Source: Pseudomonas aylmerensis
GTDB lineage: Bacteria > Pseudomonadota > Gammaproteobacteria > Pseudomonadales > Pseudomonadaceae
Reading direction: 5' to 3'
NCBI RefSeq assembly: GCF_001702265.1
Contig: NZ_MAUE01000015.1
Coordinates: forward strand, 38,579 to 102,578
DNA: 64,000 nt
Shown piece after piece: positions 60,142 to 64,000 of this stretch (positions within the stretch are counted from its first letter, which is position 1; every line of letters begins with the position of its first letter). The notes beneath the pieces were generated by a model, which saw nothing but the letters and a program-made list of their open reading frames with translations, was not told the DNA's origin and did not search any database. A program made the translations under genes and the position numbers.

Positions 60142-60447
60142 GTGAACTCAAAAATTGTGAGCGGTTTATGGAAAGGCCACCTTGGCAAGGGGCTGGCTCC
60201 GCGAGAACTGCAATACGTCATGAGCGCGGCACAGGGCATGACAGCAAAGGAAATCGCCCGCCAATTCAATGTCGCGGCCTGCACGGTTGCCAAGCGCCTT
60301 TCAAGTGCGATGTTCAAATTGGGCGTTACCCGCCAGACGGCGTTAGTGGCCGAGGCGATGCGGCGCGAAATCATCGTTGCCCTGCCTGAAAGCCCGAATC
60401 CCCAAGGCTCAGCAGGAGAATCGAACGATGGTGTCCTTATCGCTTAA
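60142..60447 (+). CDS. LuxR-type helix-turn-helix protein
   Basis: A 101-residue protein whose core is a GerE/LuxR DNA-binding domain (LAPRELQYVMSAAQGMTAKEIARQFNVAACTVAKRLSSAMFKLGV). It lacks any sensor domain. I chose the GTG at 60142, preceded by AGGAGGGAAATCA; a longer frame from 60073 has no ribosome site. It is the first gene after PL, 265 bp from the promoter. The target is unknown. Confidence 0.82.
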   Translation: MNSKIVSGLWKGHLGKGLAPRELQYVMSAAQGMTAKEIARQFNVAACTVAKRLSSAMFKLGVTRQTALVAEAMRREIIVALPESPNPQGSAGESNDGVLIA

Positions 60448-60777
60448 ACCACGGCAAAGCATCACTTCTGCACCTTGGCGACAGGGTGCAGCGGGATGCG
60501 GACGAAATCGCGGCCTATAACCGCCCACCTGCATGCAGAACGGTGGCCACTGCCAACCCAGTGAGCGAACAACGAGGGATACAGCCATGAAATAGCCTGA
60601 ATGAGTTGATACCCCTGCGTGACATAGGGAGGTCTATGTAACGCAACGAAAAGCCCGGTCCCCACCGGGCTTTTTTCCGCCTCGCCTTTATCCGTCAGCA
60701 CCCTCCCCTGCGCCCACCGGCACCCACCAGGCGGTCAGGATGCTGACGAATAAACGCAACCCACTGAGGTATCCACC
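60448..60777 (+). other. Non-coding stretch with a terminator at 60651-60676
   Basis: No convincing gene in 330 bp. It contains AAGCCCGG/CCGGGCTT with T6 (60651-60676) and, before it, several paired segments (for example CACCTTGGCGACAGGGTG and CCGCCCACCTGCATGCAGAACGGTGG). It could be a leader or a small RNA from the PL transcript. Confidence 0.5.
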
Positions 60778-61059
60778 ATGCACGCATCAATTCAACAGCG
60801 CGTAGACGGGGCTGCGGCCCTGCATGTGCGTTCCCGCATCGCCACCGCTGAGTTCTACGCCCTGATCGGCAAGGAGCCCCCCGTGCAACAGATTCGCTTC
60901 CAGGTCGTCACCCGCGGCAACGCGTACCACATCGTTGAGCGCTCGACCGGCAAGGTGAAAGGCTTCCGATGGACTTGGAAAGAGGCCAGCAACTTCGCCC
61001 AGGCTCTGGAATCTCGTGCAGACGGCGTCAAGGTGGCGCTGTCAGGAGGTGCGCAGTGA
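60778..61059 (+). CDS. Phage hypothetical protein, 93 residues
   Basis: The protein starts MHASIQQRVDGAAALHVRSRIATAEFYALIG and has a C-terminal domain FQVVTRGNAYHIVERSTGKVKGFRWTWKEASNFAQALE, which looks like a strand-turn-strand-helix fold found in small phage proteins. It is coupled to the next gene by a GTGA overlap. Function unknown. Confidence 0.7.
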   Translation: MHASIQQRVDGAAALHVRSRIATAEFYALIGKEPPVQQIRFQVVTRGNAYHIVERSTGKVKGFRWTWKEASNFAQALESRADGVKVALSGGAQ

Positions 61060-61370
61060 TCGGTGTGCCAATGCCCAACCCGCGCGACTCGATTATCGAG
61101 AACCTGAACCAGCAGCTGGAGGCCTACTTCGGCGCCGGGCGCACTGTGCAAGAGTTCGCTCAGGGCGTCAGCGGCGTCAAGGATGGCACCTACGGTGGCG
61201 GGCACAGCAGCAAGCTGCGCGCCGAGCGTGATCGTCTGGCACCTGGTCTCAAGCAACTGGCCGAGAGCGGCAGCTCAATCAACAAAGCCGCCGCGGCAAT
61301 GGGCATCGATCACAAGCGCGCCAGGCTCATTGCCCGGGAGAACGGCTTCAAGTTCGCCGAGTACCCATGA
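61056..61370 (+). CDS. Phage protein with C-terminal helix-turn-helix
   Basis: A 104-residue protein from GTG 61056, which overlaps the previous stop and follows AGGAGGTGCGCA. The C-terminus (LKQLAESGSSINKAAAAMGIDHKRARLIARENGFKF) looks like a helix-turn-helix. An internal ATG at 61071 is possible. It is in the PL operon; function unknown. Confidence 0.68.
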   Translation: MIGVPMPNPRDSIIENLNQQLEAYFGAGRTVQEFAQGVSGVKDGTYGGGHSSKLRAERDRLAPGLKQLAESGSSINKAAAAMGIDHKRARLIARENGFKFAEYP

Positions 61371-61451
61371 AGCGCATCAGCAAAATCACCGCCGCGCGGC
61401 GCCGGCCTAGCTGGCTGGCAATCCCGGCAAGTGGATTCGAAGAGGTAGGCC

Positions 61452-61811
61452 ATGGCCGAGGAAGAGCTGACGGCGGAAGCCAAGAAGCAGCGCCGCAAGC
61501 GCGAGAAGGCGGCGGCGAAGGATGCCGCATTGGGCGTCGAGAAATTTACGGTTGAGGTCGCCGGCGTGTTCAAGGCCGACCTCAAGCGCCTGATGAAGCA
61601 GCACGGCTTCAACAACCAGCAGGAGGTGTTTCAGAACCTGCTGCGCAACGTGATCTCCGCCGACTGCGAAACAGCGGCGCAGATGCTCAAGTGTGTCACG
61701 ACACCTTTCGTCGTTACTGAAAAGGTGTCGCAGATCATTAGGGCCGCGGGCTTGAAGTCGCTCGACGACGACCCGCCAGAGCCGGGCGACGAAATCGAAA
61801 CACCAGCATAA
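61452..61811 (+). CDS. Ribbon-helix-helix-like phage protein
   Basis: A 119-residue protein with a basic N-terminal helix (TAEAKKQRRKREKAAAKDAA) and a segment EKFTVEVAGVFKADLKRLMKQHGFNNQQEVFQNLLRNVI that looks like a ribbon-helix-helix DNA-binding domain. The gene itself contains the palindrome GTGTCACGACAC, close to three sites in the antirepressor gene. It is probably a small regulator; the fold call is by pattern. Confidence 0.65.
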   Translation: MAEEELTAEAKKQRRKREKAAAKDAALGVEKFTVEVAGVFKADLKRLMKQHGFNNQQEVFQNLLRNVISADCETAAQMLKCVTTPFVVTEKVSQIIRAAGLKSLDDDPPEPGDEIETPA

Positions 61812-61869
61812 CCCACGCAACTCGCTGCATCCGGTAACCGGAGGGCGGCGCCTTACTGGAGATAATCCA

Positions 61870-62901
61870 ATGCAAATTCAACGCGAAGGTTGCGTGTCGT
61901 TCGGCGAGGCGCGCCTGGCCGTGTGGGAGGAAGGTATTCCTCGCGAGTGGGACGCCAAGGTGATCTGGGAGCGCAAGTTCAAGCGCGAAGTGTTCAAGCG
62001 GATCATTCAAACGCTCAATCGGATCGGCTGGACCGTCGGCGAGCAGACCCATATCTTCACTGACAATAATTCACGCCATTGCGTGAAAGGCGATCTTCAA
62101 GCCGATCTCAAGATCAGCGGGCGCAGCATTGAGTTGGAATTTTTCCAATCCGTGAACACCCCGGACCGCGGAGACCATGGCGGTCGTTACCAAAGCGACA
62201 AAGAAAAGCACATGCCTTACCTGGCGCGCCTGGAAATGCAGCGGACTCGCATGCGAATTCGTGACTACCTCTGCAACGTCTTCACCGGCTACACCTTCAA
62301 AACATCAGATCGAAAGTGCGGCATAGGCGGCTTGACCAACATCGAGTGGATCAATGCCGACTATGTAAGCAAGCGGCGCTTTGGCCCGCCAGACATTCCC
62401 GCTGCCGATTACAACTCGAGATCAGGCGAGAAGAAGATAATCGAGCATGGCGCCAAGGTTTGGACCACTGACCGAAAAGGCCGCTGGTACCAGGGCACTG
62501 CGTTCGTGAACATCAACAACATGTGGTGGGTGGCTTACGGCAAATACGGCTACACCAACAAGGCGTGCTTTGAGCTCTTTGTTGACCGGCCGGCAAACAT
62601 CAGGACCAAGAAAAACGAGCGGGCCCGCCGCCAGCGCTTGGAAGACATGATCGCCAGAGCAGTGGCCGGCATGAACTATCAGCGGGCAGAGATTCTGCGC
62701 AAGGTACTTTTCCCTGAGCCTGAGCCATTGTTCATGATCCTAAACGTGAAGGACGGGGTCTATTTCCGGCCCAACTACAGCGGATACACCAGTGACACGA
62801 TCAGGGCTGGCAAGTACACCCGCGCGGAACTGAAGCCCTACCTGGGTGATGCCGACGAGAAGGACGACCTGAAGGCTGTGCCGATTTCACAGGCCGCCTG
62901 A
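61870..62901 (+). CDS. Large phage protein of unknown function
   Basis: A 343-residue protein (MQIQREGCVSFGEARLAVWEEGIPREWDAKVIWERKFKREVFKRIIQTLNRIG...). A segment GDLQADLKISGRSIELEFFQSVN has the strand-strand look of a nuclease core, and RTKKNERARRQRLEDMIARAVAGMNYQRAEILRKVLF is a UvrB/C-like helical pair near residues 240-275. Neither is firm. It lies 68 bp before the methyltransferase in the early operon. Similar proteins occur in pseudomonad prophages without a known role. Confidence 0.75.
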   Translation: MQIQREGCVSFGEARLAVWEEGIPREWDAKVIWERKFKREVFKRIIQTLNRIGWTVGEQTHIFTDNNSRHCVKGDLQADLKISGRSIELEFFQSVNTPDRGDHGGRYQSDKEKHMPYLARLEMQRTRMRIRDYLCNVFTGYTFKTSDRKCGIGGLTNIEWINADYVSKRRFGPPDIPAADYNSRSGEKKIIEHGAKVWTTDRKGRWYQGTAFVNINNMWWVAYGKYGYTNKACFELFVDRPANIRTKKNERARRQRLEDMIARAVAGMNYQRAEILRKVLFPEPEPLFMILNVKDGVYFRPNYSGYTSDTIRAGKYTRAELKPYLGDADEKDDLKAVPISQAA

Positions 62902-62969
62902 TCACGATCCATACCGGTCACCCGTAATACCCCATATCAACGAATCACGCCAGCCGGCGAGGATCCCCT

Positions 62970-64000
62970 ATGTCCGCACAACAGAAGAAACACCCCTTCG
63001 ATTTCAAAACCCAATACGGACTCGGCTTCAACCCTCAGGACGATGAGATCGTTGTCGACTTCTTCTGTGGTGGTGGCGGCGCCGGCACCGGCCTGGAAAT
63101 GGGACTGGGCCGCGCGGTGAACGTGGCCAAGAACCACAGCGCCGCGGCGATCAGCATGCACACCGTAAATCACCCAGGCGCCAAGCACTTCACCACCGAC
63201 GTGTTCGACGGTGACCCGGACACCGAATGCGGCGGCAAGGCCGTGGGCTGGTTCCACATGTCACCGGACTGCACCCACCACAGCCAGGCTGCCGGCGGCC
63301 AGCCGCGCAAACGTGAGATACGCAACCTGTCGTGGATCGGCCTCAAGTGGGGAGGCAAGAAGCGCCCCCGGGTGATCAGCCTGGAAAACGTGAAGCAGAT
63401 CCTGCAGTGGGGCCGATTGATCGCCAAGCGTGACAAGGCCAGCGGGCGGGTGGTGACCCTGGACCAGGTGCCGCACCCAACCAAGAAGGGAAAGACCACC
63501 AACCGAATCGCCGCACCGGGCGAGCAAGTGCCGGTATCGAACCAGTTCCTGGTCCCTGATCCGAAGCAGCGTGGCCGCACCTGGCGTCGGTTTGTGGCGC
63601 TGCTGGAAGGGATGGGTTATGTCGTGGAGTGGAAGGTGATCAGGGCATGCGACTTCGGCGCACCGACCAGCCGGGAGCGCCTGTTCATGATCGCCCGGTG
63701 CGATGGCCGGCCGATCGTCTGGCCGGAGCCTACTCACGCGAAGAACCCGGTCAAGGGCCAGCAAAAGTGGAAGACCGCCGCTGACTGCATCGACTTCACC
63801 GACCTGGGCAAAAGCATCTTCGGCCGCAAGAAGGACCTGGCCGACGCAACGTTGCGCCGGGTTGCCAAGGGCATGAAGAAGTTCGTCATCGACAACCCGG
63901 CGCCTTTCATTGTGCCGATTGCGAACTGGTCGGGTGAGTCGGTGCAGTCTGCCGATGAGCCGCTGCGCACAATCACCTCCTATCCAAAGGGTGGTGCCTT
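62970..64000 (+). CDS. DNA cytosine-5 methyltransferase, 3' end beyond the window
   Basis: The first 343 residues of a C5 methyltransferase. Motif I is VVDFFCGGGGAGTGLEMG, motif IV is MSPDCTHHS with the catalytic Cys (SPDC instead of the usual PPCQ), motif VI is SLENVKQ and motif VIII is TSRERLFMIAR. It would methylate cytosine in a short DNA sequence, protecting phage DNA or altering host marks. No partner restriction gene is in view. The frame is open to the last base. Confidence 0.9.
   Translation, partial: MSAQQKKHPFDFKTQYGLGFNPQDDEIVVDFFCGGGGAGTGLEMGLGRAVNVAKNHSAAAISMHTVNHPGAKHFTTDVFDGDPDTECGGKAVGWFHMSPDCTHHSQAAGGQPRKREIRNLSWIGLKWGGKKRPRVISLENVKQILQWGRLIAKRDKASGRVVTLDQVPHPTKKGKTTNRIAAPGEQVPVSNQFLVPDPKQRGRTWRRFVALLEGMGYVVEWKVIRACDFGAPTSRERLFMIARCDGRPIVWPEPTHAKNPVKGQQKWKTAADCIDFTDLGKSIFGRKKDLADATLRRVAKGMKKFVIDNPAPFIVPIANWSGESVQSADEPLRTITSYPKGGA

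Larger units (their letters stand above)
28982..64000. mobile_element. Lambda/HK97-type siphovirus prophage, left end and most of the genome
   Basis: Starting at the tRNA-Val att site, the window shows a complete late module (terminase, HK97 capsid, lambda-type tail, lysis), a lambda-type immunity and replication region, and part of the left early operon. The right end, the attR site and any att-proximal integrase lie beyond 64,000. No capsid, tail or replication gene in view is visibly broken. Confidence 0.95.

Noticed and set aside
60462..60701. 79-residue minus-strand frame
   Set aside because: Crosses the terminator at 60651-60676 and runs against the PL operon; no ribosome site.
61367..61555. 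62-residue frame overlapping the 61056 and 61452 genes
   Set aside because: Its ATGA overlap with the previous stop is attractive, but more than half lies in another frame of the ribbon-helix-helix gene and the peptide is Arg/Gly-rich without structure.

Overview
The window looks like a chromosome segment of a Pseudomonas of the fluorescens group. Reasons: the gene order thrS-infC-rpmI-rplT-pheS-pheT, an infC with an AUU start, an RsmE-type CsrA protein, DUF1654 and DUF2790 proteins, TTCGG-N4-CCGAA activator sites and 16-bp CTGT-N8-ACAG LexA boxes. All calls come from reading the sequence and from family knowledge; no search was run.

Core chromosome, 1-28,980. A leftward translation operon (thrS to pheT) occupies 1-4,373. 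Then come a small secreted protein, a cold-shock protein and an I78-type protease-inhibitor lipoprotein. The leftward ribose operon (rbsB-A-C-R-K-D) ends with a secreted nucleoside hydrolase, so nucleosides could be cleaved in the periplasm and the ribose imported, phosphorylated and regulated by RbsR from an operator at 13,913. Next are a periplasmic glutaminase/asparaginase with AauR-like sites and a sigma-54 promoter, a LexA-box/DUF1654/endonuclease I pair, a SPOR lipoprotein, rsmE, a HAD phosphatase, a secreted alpha/beta hydrolase, a DUF2790 protein with a metal-type two-component system, a pyroglutamate unit (DUF969-DUF979-pcp), two lipoproteins, a DHA2 efflux pump and a coiled-coil protein.

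Prophage, 28,982 to beyond 64,000. A lambda/HK97-type siphovirus is integrated in a tRNA-Val(GAC) gene, and the 49-nt 3' part of that tRNA is the left att site. Reading leftward from the immunity region: cro, a LexA-boxed small gene, a Rha/KilAC antirepressor covered by a possible antisense RNA, replication genes O (with iterons inside it) and P, an internal tyrosine recombinase, antiterminator Q, a late promoter with two terminators, holin, HNH, terminase, HK97 portal/protease/capsid, connectors, major tail protein, frameshifted G/GT chaperones, tape measure, tail tip genes with a tail fibre inserted between M and L, J, endolysin and Rz/Rz1. To the right of cI a second operator/promoter (OL/PL) drives a rightward early operon ending in a cytosine methyltransferase cut by the window edge.

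Most interesting points: the complete OR/OL operator set; a CI without an obvious Ala-Gly cleavage site combined with a LexA box upstream of the antirepressor; a roughly 50-nt antisense RNA candidate over the antirepressor start; the Q/late-promoter/terminator unit with repeated terminator-like hairpins through the late operon; and a scar showing that the tail fibre module was exchanged.
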